A DNA stretch of 64,000 bases from Pseudomonadota bacterium (GTDB lineage Bacteria; Desulfobacterota; Desulfovibrionia; Desulfovibrionales; Desulfovibrionaceae), in NCBI GenBank assembly GCA_023460395.1, contig JAEWQB010000024.1:124001-188000 (forward strand), in the 5' to 3' direction. Of the stretch, positions 52,867-60,548 are shown piece after piece. How positions within the stretch are numbered: the first letter of the stretch is position 1; each line of letters opens with the position of its first letter. The position numbers and the translations under genes are program-made. The notes below the pieces were generated by a model. It was given only the letters and a program-made list of their open reading frames with translations, was not told the origin of the DNA and made no database searches.

Positions 52867-54312
52867 CTACATATAAGGAGAAAACAACCAAAACACCGCA
52901 TCCCGCAACCGTACAGGCAAAGAACGTCCGTCCACTTCTTCCAGCGTCACCTCGCGCGAAACTCGTTGCAGGCCGTCAAAATGGCGGCTCATCTGCCTGC
53001 CCATGTGTATGTCGAGCACTTCCACCGTTAATTCAAAATTCAACCGTAAACTGCGCGGGTCCAGATTGGCGGACCCCACATGCACGTAGCACCCGTCCGC
53101 CACCAGAAGTTTGGTGTGGCAAAAAGGCGGAGGCTGGTAAAAAACGCGGACTCCGCGTTGCAACACCTCCCACAGCATGTTCCGGGTGGCCCAGTGCACA
53201 TAGGGCAGGTTGTTCTGACCGGGAAGGATGATACGCACATCCACCCCGCGAAGAACGGCAGTTTGCAACGCGCTGATGAGATCGCGGGAAGGCAAAAAGT
53301 ACGGAGTCATGATGCGCAGAGAACGGCGTGCCGTGGACGCTATGGCAATAAGCACCGAGGCCAGCGGATCACGTTCGTTATCCGGCCCGTCGGTAATTAC
53401 GCGGCATAAGCAATCGCCCTCACACTGCTCGCTCACGGGCAGGGGCGGGTCGTATCTGCCTGTGGCAAAGCCCCAATCCTCCAAAAACGCCGCCTGCAAC
53501 TGCGCTGTCACCGGTCCCATAAAGCGGAAATGCACATCGGTCACCCGCCGGGGATTGCCGGTATCCGCCAAGTGTTTCCGACCGATATTCATGCCCCCGG
53601 TAAAGCCGATAACACTGTCCACCGTGAGAATCTTCCGGTGGTTCCGCATGTTGACGCTCAACTGCGGGGGGACCAGACGCGGCGGCAAAAAAACAGCCAC
53701 GGGCACACCTTCGCGCCGCAACAAGGTGGATATGCGCGGGATGCTATACGCCTGCCCCACTCCGTCCACCAAAACCCGCACGTCCACCCCGCGCCGCACC
53801 GCGCGGCCCAGTGCCGCCACAAAAGCGCGGCCCTGCTCTCCGGTTTCCATGATATATGAAGAAAGAAACACGGTGGCCTGCGCCCGCTCTATAGCCGCGA
53901 GCATGCAGGGATATGCCCCTTCGCCATTATACAGCGGCTCCACGCAGTTGCCGCCGCACAGCGGCATACCTATGGCGACGCGCCCCACCCGCTCGAATTC
54001 ACGAAACCGCACGGGAATGTAGGCCGTGTCCACTGCGCCGGGAGGCAAAAACAGTGCGGGACCGCCATGCAGCCACCGATGCCCGTCCTCAAGCTGGGCG
54101 TCTGCTTCTTCGCGCAATTTCATGGCGCTACGGCGGACGCGGTTCACACCAAACAGCCAATACGAAATGGGACCGGCTATGGGGAAGGTAAGACACACCG
54201 CTACCCAGCCCAATGCCGCACGCGGATCGCGTTTATGCAGCAGGGCATGCGCGGCAACCACTACAGCCGCAACCGACAGGGCGAGAAGGAGAATCCAATA
54301 TAATGCGTCCAT
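52867..54312 (-). CDS. cls: Cardiolipin synthase (phospholipase D family)
   Basis: 481 residues from the ATG at 54312, giving MDALYWILLLALSVAAVVVAAHALL, the first of two N-terminal membrane helices (the second in LGWVAVCLTFPIAGPISYWLFG). Two HKD motifs, NHRKILTVDSVIGFTGGMNIG and CHTKLLVADGCYVHVGSANLDPRS, form the catalytic pair. Joins phosphatidylglycerol or other phospholipids to make cardiolipin. Ends with the family-like FSPYM. Confidence 0.93.
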   Translation of the reverse strand: MDALYWILLLALSVAAVVVAAHALLHKRDPRAALGWVAVCLTFPIAGPISYWLFGVNRVRRSAMKLREEADAQLEDGHRWLHGGPALFLPPGAVDTAYIPVRFREFERVGRVAIGMPLCGGNCVEPLYNGEGAYPCMLAAIERAQATVFLSSYIMETGEQGRAFVAALGRAVRRGVDVRVLVDGVGQAYSIPRISTLLRREGVPVAVFLPPRLVPPQLSVNMRNHRKILTVDSVIGFTGGMNIGRKHLADTGNPRRVTDVHFRFMGPVTAQLQAAFLEDWGFATGRYDPPLPVSEQCEGDCLCRVITDGPDNERDPLASVLIAIASTARRSLRIMTPYFLPSRDLISALQTAVLRGVDVRIILPGQNNLPYVHWATRNMLWEVLQRGVRVFYQPPPFCHTKLLVADGCYVHVGSANLDPRSLRLNFELTVEVLDIHMGRQMSRHFDGLQRVSREVTLEEVDGRSLPVRLRDAVFWLFSPYM

Positions 54313-54546
54313 GGTTCCAACGAGGCTCACAGATATGCACGTTATGCTTGGAAAGAAACCGCGCCTGTTGTGCACGGGCAGGCTGCTGACAAAGCTTCTG
54401 GATATTTTTCCACCCCCCGCAGGCAGGGAAGCACCGTAGTATCACGCTAGCCTTATTCTCCGGCAAGGTCTATCGTTCCGTCTCTATTGGCGGTAGGAAA
54501 GATGCACCTACTACCCCCGGTCAGCGCCGGAGCACTCGGAGAATAT

Positions 54547-55614
54547 ATGAATCGCATACGTTATGAAGAGCGCCGCGAACGTCTTCGCGTCCTGATGCGT
54601 GAGCACGGGCTGGACTCGCTCCTTATCAGCCACGAGGCCAACCGGTACTATTTATCCGGCTTTGAACTCAAGGATCCGCAAAAAAACGAAAGTAGCGGAT
54701 ATCTGGTTATCCGCAAGGATGGCCGCGACTGGCTCTGCACTGATCCTCGCTACCGGGACGCCGCCGCCCGCTTGTGGGATGAAGACCACATATTCATCTA
54801 TTCCGGGCGGGCCGCCACCGAATTAAACGCCTTGCTGCGCGGACTGGGTGGCACCATAGGCTTTGAAGCCCGCTCTGTGAGCCTTGCCTTTCATGATGAT
54901 CTCTCAGACGGACTGACTCTGCGCCGTGCGGACGGGCTGGTGGAAAAACTGCGTATCATCAAGGAACCGGAAGAGGTAGACCGGTTGCGCCGCGCCTGCG
55001 CCCTGAACCATCAGCTTATGGAATGGGTTCCTTCCGTATGCCTGCCCGGACGGACGGAAGCGCAGGTTGCGTGGGATATTGAAAAATTTTTTCGGGATAA
55101 CGGGGCTAGCGGACTGTCCTTCGACTCCATTGTCGCCGTGGGGCCCAACGCGGCCTTGCCCCATGCGGTACCGGGAGAAACCGTGCTTACCGACAATTGC
55201 CCTATTCTTATCGACGTCGGCTGCCGCATGGACGATTATTGCTCGGATCAAACCCGCACGCTGTGGGTGGGCGACCGCCCCACAAAGGAATTTTCAGACA
55301 CCATGGATCAAGTGCGCGCGGCTCAGGACGCGGCTATCGCGGGCATGAGGCCCGGCATGCCCGTGGCGGAGGCGCACCTCCTTGCACGCAACGTTTTTGA
55401 ACAGGCGGGGGTGGAGCGCTTTTTCACACATTCGCTGGGGCACGGCATCGGGCTGGAAACGCACGAGGCTCCCGGCCTTAGCCCCCGCGTGGACGCCACG
55501 CTCACGCCCGGCATGGTTGTCACCGTGGAGCCGGGGCTGTATTACCCCTCATGGGGCGGCGTGCGGTGGGAATATATGGTGCTAATTACCGAAGATGGCG
55601 TGGACGTGCTGTAA
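54547..55614 (+). CDS. M24 family metallopeptidase (Xaa-Pro aminopeptidase/dipeptidase)
   Basis: 355 residues from the ATG at 54547 with CGGAG upstream. N-terminal creatinase-like domain (RVLMREHGLDSLLISHEANRYYLSGF) and a C-terminal pita-bread domain with metal ligands in LIDVGCRMDDYCSDQTRTLW, HSLGHGIGLETHEAP and TVEPGLYYP. Cleaves N-terminal residues before proline; cytoplasmic. Confidence 0.92.
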   Translation: MNRIRYEERRERLRVLMREHGLDSLLISHEANRYYLSGFELKDPQKNESSGYLVIRKDGRDWLCTDPRYRDAAARLWDEDHIFIYSGRAATELNALLRGLGGTIGFEARSVSLAFHDDLSDGLTLRRADGLVEKLRIIKEPEEVDRLRRACALNHQLMEWVPSVCLPGRTEAQVAWDIEKFFRDNGASGLSFDSIVAVGPNAALPHAVPGETVLTDNCPILIDVGCRMDDYCSDQTRTLWVGDRPTKEFSDTMDQVRAAQDAAIAGMRPGMPVAEAHLLARNVFEQAGVERFFTHSLGHGIGLETHEAPGLSPRVDATLTPGMVVTVEPGLYYPSWGGVRWEYMVLITEDGVDVL

Positions 55615-55641
55615 CCCCACGCCACGGCTCACAACGCAAAA

Positions 55642-55671
55642 CGCCCCGGCAACGCTCTCGCTGCCGGGGCG
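55642..55671. terminator. Bidirectional terminator between peptidase and gdhA
   Basis: CGCCCCGGCA pairs perfectly with TGCCGGGGCG (10 bp, 10-nt loop). On the minus strand TTTT follows directly, serving gdhA; on the plus strand the tract is weaker. Confidence 0.8.
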
Positions 55672-55689
55672 TATCGTTATTACCCGTCG

Positions 55690-57036
55690 CTATACCACAC
55701 CCTGCGCGAGCATGGCATTTGCCACTTTCACAAACCCGGCGATGTTTGCGCCGTTCACATAGTTACGCGGCGTGCCGTAGTGTTGCGCGGTTTCCAGACA
55801 CTCTTTGTGGATAGTCCGCATGATCTGATGCAGGCGTTTGTCCACCTCTTCCCGCGACCAGTTCATCCGCTGTGAGTTCTGCGTCATTTCCAGCCCGGAC
55901 ACAGAAACTCCGCCCGCGTTGGCGGCCTTACCCGGTCCGTACAGCAAATGCGAATCGAGGAAGATATCCACGCCTTCAGGCATGGTGGGCATGTTGGCCC
56001 CTTCCGCCACCACGCGCACGCCGTTTCTCACGAGATTGGCGGCGTCTTGCGCGTTGATTTCGTTTTGCGTGGCGCAGGGGAAGGCGCAATCCGCCTTGTG
56101 GTCCCACAGCGGATTAGATTCCCGGCCCGCTTCCACGGGGGTATACACGGCTTCCGGGTACTGCGCGGCGTATTCTTCCACCCGCCCGAACCGGACATTC
56201 TTCAATTCTTTGATGAACGCCAGCTTTTCTGCCGTCACACCCTGCTCGTCATAAATATACCCGGACGAATCGGAGAAGGTGACTGGCCTACTGCCCATCT
56301 CAATGAGCTTTTCCATGACGAATTGCGCCACGTTGCCGCTGCCGGAAACCAAGCTGGTGGTATCTTCCAGCGTTTTTCCATCCACTCCAAGCATTTCCGC
56401 GGCAAAATACACCGCGCCGTAGCCCGTGGCTTCCGGTCGGATAAGGCTGCCGCCCCACCCCAAGCCTTTGCCCGTCAGCACGCCGGTGAATTCATTACGC
56501 AACCGCTTATACATGCCGAACATGTAACCAATTTCCCGCCCGCCCACGCCGATATCGCCAGCAGGCACGTCCGTGTTTGGCCCTATGTGGCGGGACAACT
56601 CAACCATAAAACTTTGGCAGAACCGCTGAATTTCCATGGCGGATCGGCCCTTGGGGTCAAAGTCGGACCCGCCCTTGCCCCCGCCCATGGGCAGAGTGGT
56701 CAGCGCATTCTTAAAGACCTGCTCAAAAGCGAGAAACTTGAGAATACCAAGGTTCACAGAAGGATGAAACCGCAAGCCCCCTTTGTAAGGGCCAATGGCG
56801 CTGTTCATCTCCACGCGGAAGCCACGGTTCACCTGCACATTACCCAAATCGTCCACCCACGGCACCCGGAACAGGATAGTCCGTTCCGGTTCCACCATGC
56901 GTTCAAGGAGCTTGGCTCTGCGGTATTCGGGGGTGCGGTCAAGAACCGGCCTGATAGATTCCACCACTTCCCCTACGGCTTGGTGAAATTCCTTTTCCTG
57001 TGGATCCCTGGTTTTGATAAGATCCAATACTTCCAT
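55690..57036 (-). CDS. gdhA: NADP-type glutamate dehydrogenase
   Basis: 448 residues, the length of the hexameric small GDH. LRFHPSVNLGILKFLAFEQVFKNALTTLPMGGGKGGSDFDPKGRS contains the catalytic Lys region, TDVPAGDIGVGGREIGYMFG the substrate site, and VSGSGNVAQFVMEKL the dinucleotide fold. Assimilates ammonia with 2-oxoglutarate. Ends NYVNGANIAGFVKVANAMLAQGVV as in relatives. Confidence 0.95.
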   Translation of the reverse strand: MEVLDLIKTRDPQEKEFHQAVGEVVESIRPVLDRTPEYRRAKLLERMVEPERTILFRVPWVDDLGNVQVNRGFRVEMNSAIGPYKGGLRFHPSVNLGILKFLAFEQVFKNALTTLPMGGGKGGSDFDPKGRSAMEIQRFCQSFMVELSRHIGPNTDVPAGDIGVGGREIGYMFGMYKRLRNEFTGVLTGKGLGWGGSLIRPEATGYGAVYFAAEMLGVDGKTLEDTTSLVSGSGNVAQFVMEKLIEMGSRPVTFSDSSGYIYDEQGVTAEKLAFIKELKNVRFGRVEEYAAQYPEAVYTPVEAGRESNPLWDHKADCAFPCATQNEINAQDAANLVRNGVRVVAEGANMPTMPEGVDIFLDSHLLYGPGKAANAGGVSVSGLEMTQNSQRMNWSREEVDKRLHQIMRTIHKECLETAQHYGTPRNYVNGANIAGFVKVANAMLAQGVV

Positions 57037-57418
57037 AACAGAACGCTCCTTAAAAGTTCAATCGTCATGGCACCGCCGCCCCTTCGCCTGCCCCCCCATG
57101 TTGCCACCCGCGGGTATGGACAGACGAAATGCGGAACGCCGCCGCCACGCCAAAAACAAGACACCGCATCCGACATGCCGTTTCTTCGTTCCGAGAAGCA
57201 GCCAGCACATCGGGTGCGCTATTTTCATTCTGCCTCATTTTCCCGCTTGTGGGAATAGTGCTCGCAGTGGCATCCCCACCCGTAGCGGATACAGTTCTCC
57301 TTTTGCCGACAGTCTGCATTTGTATCTCACATCGCCTTTTCCTTGCTATTTGCCAACCACACGGCTAGGCTATATGGCATGGTATTTTGTTTCACGCTAT
57401 TGCATCGAGGGGGTGCGC
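57037..57418. other. Intergenic region between divergent gdhA and yccF
   Basis: About 380 bases without a gene or a recognisable sigma-54 site or strong palindrome. Promoters for both genes should lie here, but I cannot place them. Confidence 0.3.
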
Positions 57419-57838
57419 ATGCTGCGTTTTTTAATGAATATTCTCTGGCTGATCCTTGGCGGACTCTGGATGGGCCTCAGTTGGTATCTTGTGGGCTGCC
57501 TCATGGTTTTGACCATCATCGGCATTCCGTGGGCAAAGGCCTGTTTTGTCATCGGCACCTTTGCGCTCTGGCCCTTTGGTAAAGACGTGGTGAGCCGCGA
57601 ATTCGTCACGGGACGCGCCGACATAGGCACGGGGCTCCTTGGCCTGTTGGGCAACGTGATCTGGATTCTCTTCGGCGGGCTATGGCTGGCTATTGGACAT
57701 ATCGTATCCGCAGGGCTGAATTTCATCTCCATTATTGGCATTCCGTTCGGCTTCCAGCATCTTAAACTGGCTGCCATCTGCTTTATGCCCATAGGGAAAA
57801 CAGTGGTGGAACGGAGAGGATCTCTGCTTGCGGGCTAA
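57419..57838 (+). CDS. yccF: YccF-family inner membrane protein
   Basis: 139 residues from the ATG at 57419 with GAGGGGG upstream; a longer frame from 57014 runs through non-coding sequence. Two repeated DUF307-type units: ILWLILGGLWMGLSWYLVGC...TIIGIPWAKACF and VIWILFGGLWLAIGHIVSAG...SIIGIPFGFQHLKLAAICFMPIGK. Four membrane segments. Function unknown. Confidence 0.9.
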   Translation: MLRFLMNILWLILGGLWMGLSWYLVGCLMVLTIIGIPWAKACFVIGTFALWPFGKDVVSREFVTGRADIGTGLLGLLGNVIWILFGGLWLAIGHIVSAGLNFISIIGIPFGFQHLKLAAICFMPIGKTVVERRGSLLAG

Positions 57839-57897
57839 CGCTCCGTCCGGCATGGCGCAACTCTTTCATAAAACGGCACCCCTTGGGGGAGGCGGGC

Positions 57898-59283
57898 ATG
57901 AATTCCGCACTACTGGTATGTGGCGGCTCAACTGACCGGGGCATTCTGCTCCGGGAACTTTCCGGCATAACCATTACACAGGCCGCCACATTGGACGAGG
58001 CGCTGGATGCGCTGGCCCGTCAGATGCGGGACGTGCTGTTTGTGGATTTATCCGCGCTGACCGCCTATTCGGGAGTGGTTTCCAACGGATTAAAAGCCGT
58101 GTGGCACCGCGCGCCCTCATGTGAAGTGGTGGTGCTGGCACCGCGTGGAGAAATGCGCCCGCTTGTGGATGCGGTACGCGCCGGGGCCACGGAATACATC
58201 TCTCTGCCCGCCGTCCCTGACGAAGTACGTCAGGTGCTGGCCCATCTGGCGGGAAATCCTTCCCTCCGTTCAGAGTTGAAGGCTCAGGTGGACGAGTTCT
58301 GGCAAGCCTCGGAACAAGAGCTGGTGCGCACGGAAAGTACGCTCATGCATGCCCTGTATGAAAAGATCCGCCGGGTGGCGGGCACCCGCAGCACCGTGTT
58401 GCTCACAGGAGAAACCGGAACCGGGAAAAGCGTGCTGGCACGGCTCATCCACAATCACAGCAAACGGCGGAGCAGGCAGTTTGTCAGCGTACACTGCGGG
58501 GCCATACCCGAAACACTCATTGAAAGCGAACTCTTCGGGCATGAAAAAGGAGCGTTTACCGGGGCGCACAAACGTAAAGCCGGGCGCTTTGAACTCGCCG
58601 AAGGCGGAACTATTTTTTTAGACGAAATAGGCACGGTGAGCGCCGCCGTGCAGATACGCCTGCTCCATGTGTTGCAAGAGCGAGAGTTTCAGCGTGTAGG
58701 CGGGGAAGAAACTATTCCCTGTAATGTGCGTGTGATTGCCGCGACCAACGAAAATCTTGAGGAACTGGTAGCGGCAGGGCAGTTCCGGCGTGACCTTTTT
58801 TACCGGCTTAATGTCTTTCCCATAGAGGTGCCTCCCCTACGGGCCAGACGCGAAGACATTCGCCCCCTCACAGAACAGTTCATCAGACGTTTCAAGCCGT
58901 TGGGCAAAGCCATTCACTCGGCACATCCCAAGGTCATCGACGCTTTCATGCGATATGACTGGCCCGGCAATGTGCGTGAACTGGAAAATTTGGTGGAACG
59001 CGCCTGCATACTGGAAAACGGTCTTGTGCTCTCGCCGGAAAGCATTCCTCAGGAGCTTTTCGGGCAGGACCGCTGCCCTGTGTCGTTTGAAACCGATACA
59101 GACCTCCCGCTTGCGGAAGCCCGGCAGCAAGCGGTGGACCGCTTTGAACGGCTCTACCTTTCGCAGATCCTCGCCACGGAAAAAGGCAACATTGCCCACA
59201 CTGCGGAAAAGGCCGAAATATCCACGCGCCAATTGCATAAATTGATGACGCGCCACGGTCTTCGCAAAGAAATTTTCAAATAA
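57898..59283 (+). CDS. Sigma-54-dependent activator with degenerate receiver
   Basis: 461 residues from the ATG at 57898, with GGGGGAGG upstream. The N-terminal domain (1-115) has a receiver fold and keeps D50, but the acidic pocket is replaced by CGG (8-10) and the conserved Lys by Leu103 (EYISLPAV), so classical phosphorylation is unlikely. The AAA+ domain is intact: GETGTGKS (171-178), GAFTGA (218-223), GGTIFLDEIG. Fis-type helix-turn-helix at the C-terminus (GNIAHTAEKAEISTRQLHKLM). No kinase gene adjoins it. Three palindromes and a sigma-54 promoter follow directly, so it probably controls the two small genes downstream. Confidence 0.87.
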   Translation: MNSALLVCGGSTDRGILLRELSGITITQAATLDEALDALARQMRDVLFVDLSALTAYSGVVSNGLKAVWHRAPSCEVVVLAPRGEMRPLVDAVRAGATEYISLPAVPDEVRQVLAHLAGNPSLRSELKAQVDEFWQASEQELVRTESTLMHALYEKIRRVAGTRSTVLLTGETGTGKSVLARLIHNHSKRRSRQFVSVHCGAIPETLIESELFGHEKGAFTGAHKRKAGRFELAEGGTIFLDEIGTVSAAVQIRLLHVLQEREFQRVGGEETIPCNVRVIAATNENLEELVAAGQFRRDLFYRLNVFPIEVPPLRARREDIRPLTEQFIRRFKPLGKAIHSAHPKVIDAFMRYDWPGNVRELENLVERACILENGLVLSPESIPQELFGQDRCPVSFETDTDLPLAEARQQAVDRFERLYLSQILATEKGNIAHTAEKAEISTRQLHKLMTRHGLRKEIFK

Positions 59284-59328
59284 TCTCCGCCAGCAGTCCT
59301 TTCTTCAGCCCCTCTCCCCCACCAAACA

Positions 59329-59343
59329 AGAACTCAAAGTTCC
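59329..59343. promoter_or_regulatory. Putative activator site A
   Basis: AGAAC-TCAAA-GTTCC, of the form RGAAC-N5-GTTCY. Confidence 0.6.
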
Positions 59344-59356
59344 TATTATAATTTTA

Positions 59357-59371
59357 GGAACCAATAGTTCC
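59357..59371. promoter_or_regulatory. Putative activator site B
   Basis: GGAAC-CAATA-GTTCC, a perfect inverted repeat of the same form, 28 bp from site A. Confidence 0.6.
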
Positions 59372-59462
59372 GATTTGCACACCTCCTCTGCGGCAAACCA
59401 TGCCTATGCTCGCTTTCCGCCTGTCTGTTACCAGAATGGTTGTGCATTCGCTCAAAAAAATG

Positions 59463-59477
59463 AGAACTTGAAGTTCT
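59463..59477. promoter_or_regulatory. Putative activator site C
   Basis: AGAAC-TTGAA-GTTCT, with arms AGAACTT/AAGTTCT; about 65-70 bp upstream of the sigma-54 promoter. Confidence 0.6.
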
Positions 59478-59529
59478 TGTTATATTTTTCTCAAAACAAA
59501 ATAGTCTTTAAATACACCGCCATAGAGAT

Positions 59530-59545
59530 TGGCATGGCCTATGCT
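59530..59545 (+). promoter_or_regulatory. Sigma-54 promoter of the two small genes
   Basis: TGGCAT-GGCCT-ATGCT at correct -24/-12 spacing, about 50 bases before the first small gene. Confidence 0.75.
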
Positions 59546-59592
59546 TATATACAGCAAACAGCGCCGCGCACGAACGCGGTGGGACATGCGGA

Positions 59593-59856
59593 ATGCTAGG
59601 GCACCACAATATGCAAATTATTGTCGAGGGATGCCTCCTCCCGGAAGCGTGGGACAGGGCATTCTCCATAACGGCTCTTGTACTTGCCTGTGACGACGAG
59701 CGCGAATTCAGGGTGGCCAACCTGAAAGAACACAGGGAACTGCTGGCTCTCTGTCATCAGTTCATCCGCGCCAAGGGCACTGTGCGAACGGAAAATGGCA
59801 AAGAATTATTAGAGATAACAGCTTTCCGGCCTTTGGACATCCCCAAGGCCCCATAG
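59593..59856 (+). CDS. Small cytoplasmic protein of unknown function
   Basis: 87 residues from 59593, or 81 from a second ATG at 59611 (MQIIVEGCLLPEAW) that has AGGG eight bases upstream; neither ribosome site is strong. No signal or membrane segment. The C-terminal part (FIRAKGTVRTENGKELLEITAFRPLD) has the strand spacing of a small OB-like barrel, as does the protein encoded next to it. I recognise no family. It is the first gene behind a sigma-54 promoter with three palindromes. Confidence 0.65.
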   Translation: MLGHHNMQIIVEGCLLPEAWDRAFSITALVLACDDEREFRVANLKEHRELLALCHQFIRAKGTVRTENGKELLEITAFRPLDIPKAP

Positions 59857-59869
59857 TGGAGAAAAGGAC

Positions 59870-60253
59870 ATGAACAGCACCAAATATTTTCTTCCCCGTC
59901 TGGTCGCAGTGTTCGCACTGTGCGCATGTTTTGCCGCCTTTGTGGCATCCGCCCCGCAGGCCGCCCAAACCGCCACTTCTTCTGTGGTTAAGAGCAATGC
60001 GATTACCGTGGGTCAGGACGTTTCTCTTCAGGGCACCATTTCGGAACTGAACGACGAATACTTCCTGCAACTTCCCGGAAAAGAAGTGTATTACAAGCTC
60101 AAAGGCCTTCACGACTATAGCCTCATGGGGGCCAAAGTCGTCGTAAACGGCGTGGTGGAACTGGTGAACCAGAGTGAAGCCGTTATCGCCGTGCACCAAT
60201 ATCAGGTTACTGGCGGCAACCAATCCGCCGCCGCTCCTGTTTCCCTTATGTAA
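59870..60253 (+). CDS. Small exported protein, OB-like
   Basis: 127 residues with a signal peptide (MNSTKYFLPRLVAVFALCACFAAFVASAPQAAQ). The mature part reads GQDVSLQGTISELNDEYFLQLPGKEVYYKLKGLHDYSLMGAKVVVNGVVEL, the strand pattern of a small beta barrel of the OB type. Lies 13 bases after the preceding small gene and is surely co-transcribed. Function unknown. Confidence 0.72.
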   Translation: MNSTKYFLPRLVAVFALCACFAAFVASAPQAAQTATSSVVKSNAITVGQDVSLQGTISELNDEYFLQLPGKEVYYKLKGLHDYSLMGAKVVVNGVVELVNQSEAVIAVHQYQVTGGNQSAAAPVSLM

Positions 60254-60260
60254 AAAGCAA

Positions 60261-60484
60261 GCGGCGGGGCTGTCAGGCCCCACCGCATATCCCCATTGCT
60301 CCCGGCAGCCGTTGCGCCGGCAACCGCCACGGCTTTTCCGAGACATTCCGTCCGGCAAGCGGGCCTCAACTCTCCAGAGTCACTCTGGACCCCGCACCGG
60401 AAATCCCCGACAGGACACGGGGCTTTCCTCTCGCCAAGACGGAGGAAGGGGGGCAACCCCCGCCGTTTCGCAAAGGGACATAGT
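60261..60484 (+). other. Hairpin-rich 3' untranslated region
   Basis: Between the exported protein stop and its terminator lie about 230 bases with several hairpins: GCGG-GGGGC/GCCCC-CCGC (60261-60286), TCCAGAG/CTCTGGA (60373-60389), CCCCG/CGGGG (60405-60422). It could be a 3'-derived small RNA or just a long trailer. Confidence 0.35.
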
Positions 60485-60524
60485 CAGGGCTTCCGGTTAC
60501 ATACCGGAAGCCCTGATGCTTTTT
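60485..60524 (+). terminator. Rho-independent terminator
   Basis: CAGGGCTTCCGGT pairs perfectly with ACCGGAAGCCCTG (13 bp, 5-nt loop); CTTTTT follows after three bases. It also lies just past the convergent acs stop, but the minus strand lacks a T run. Confidence 0.85.
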
Positions 60525-60548
60525 ACAACAACGCTGCGGCTCACAGAT

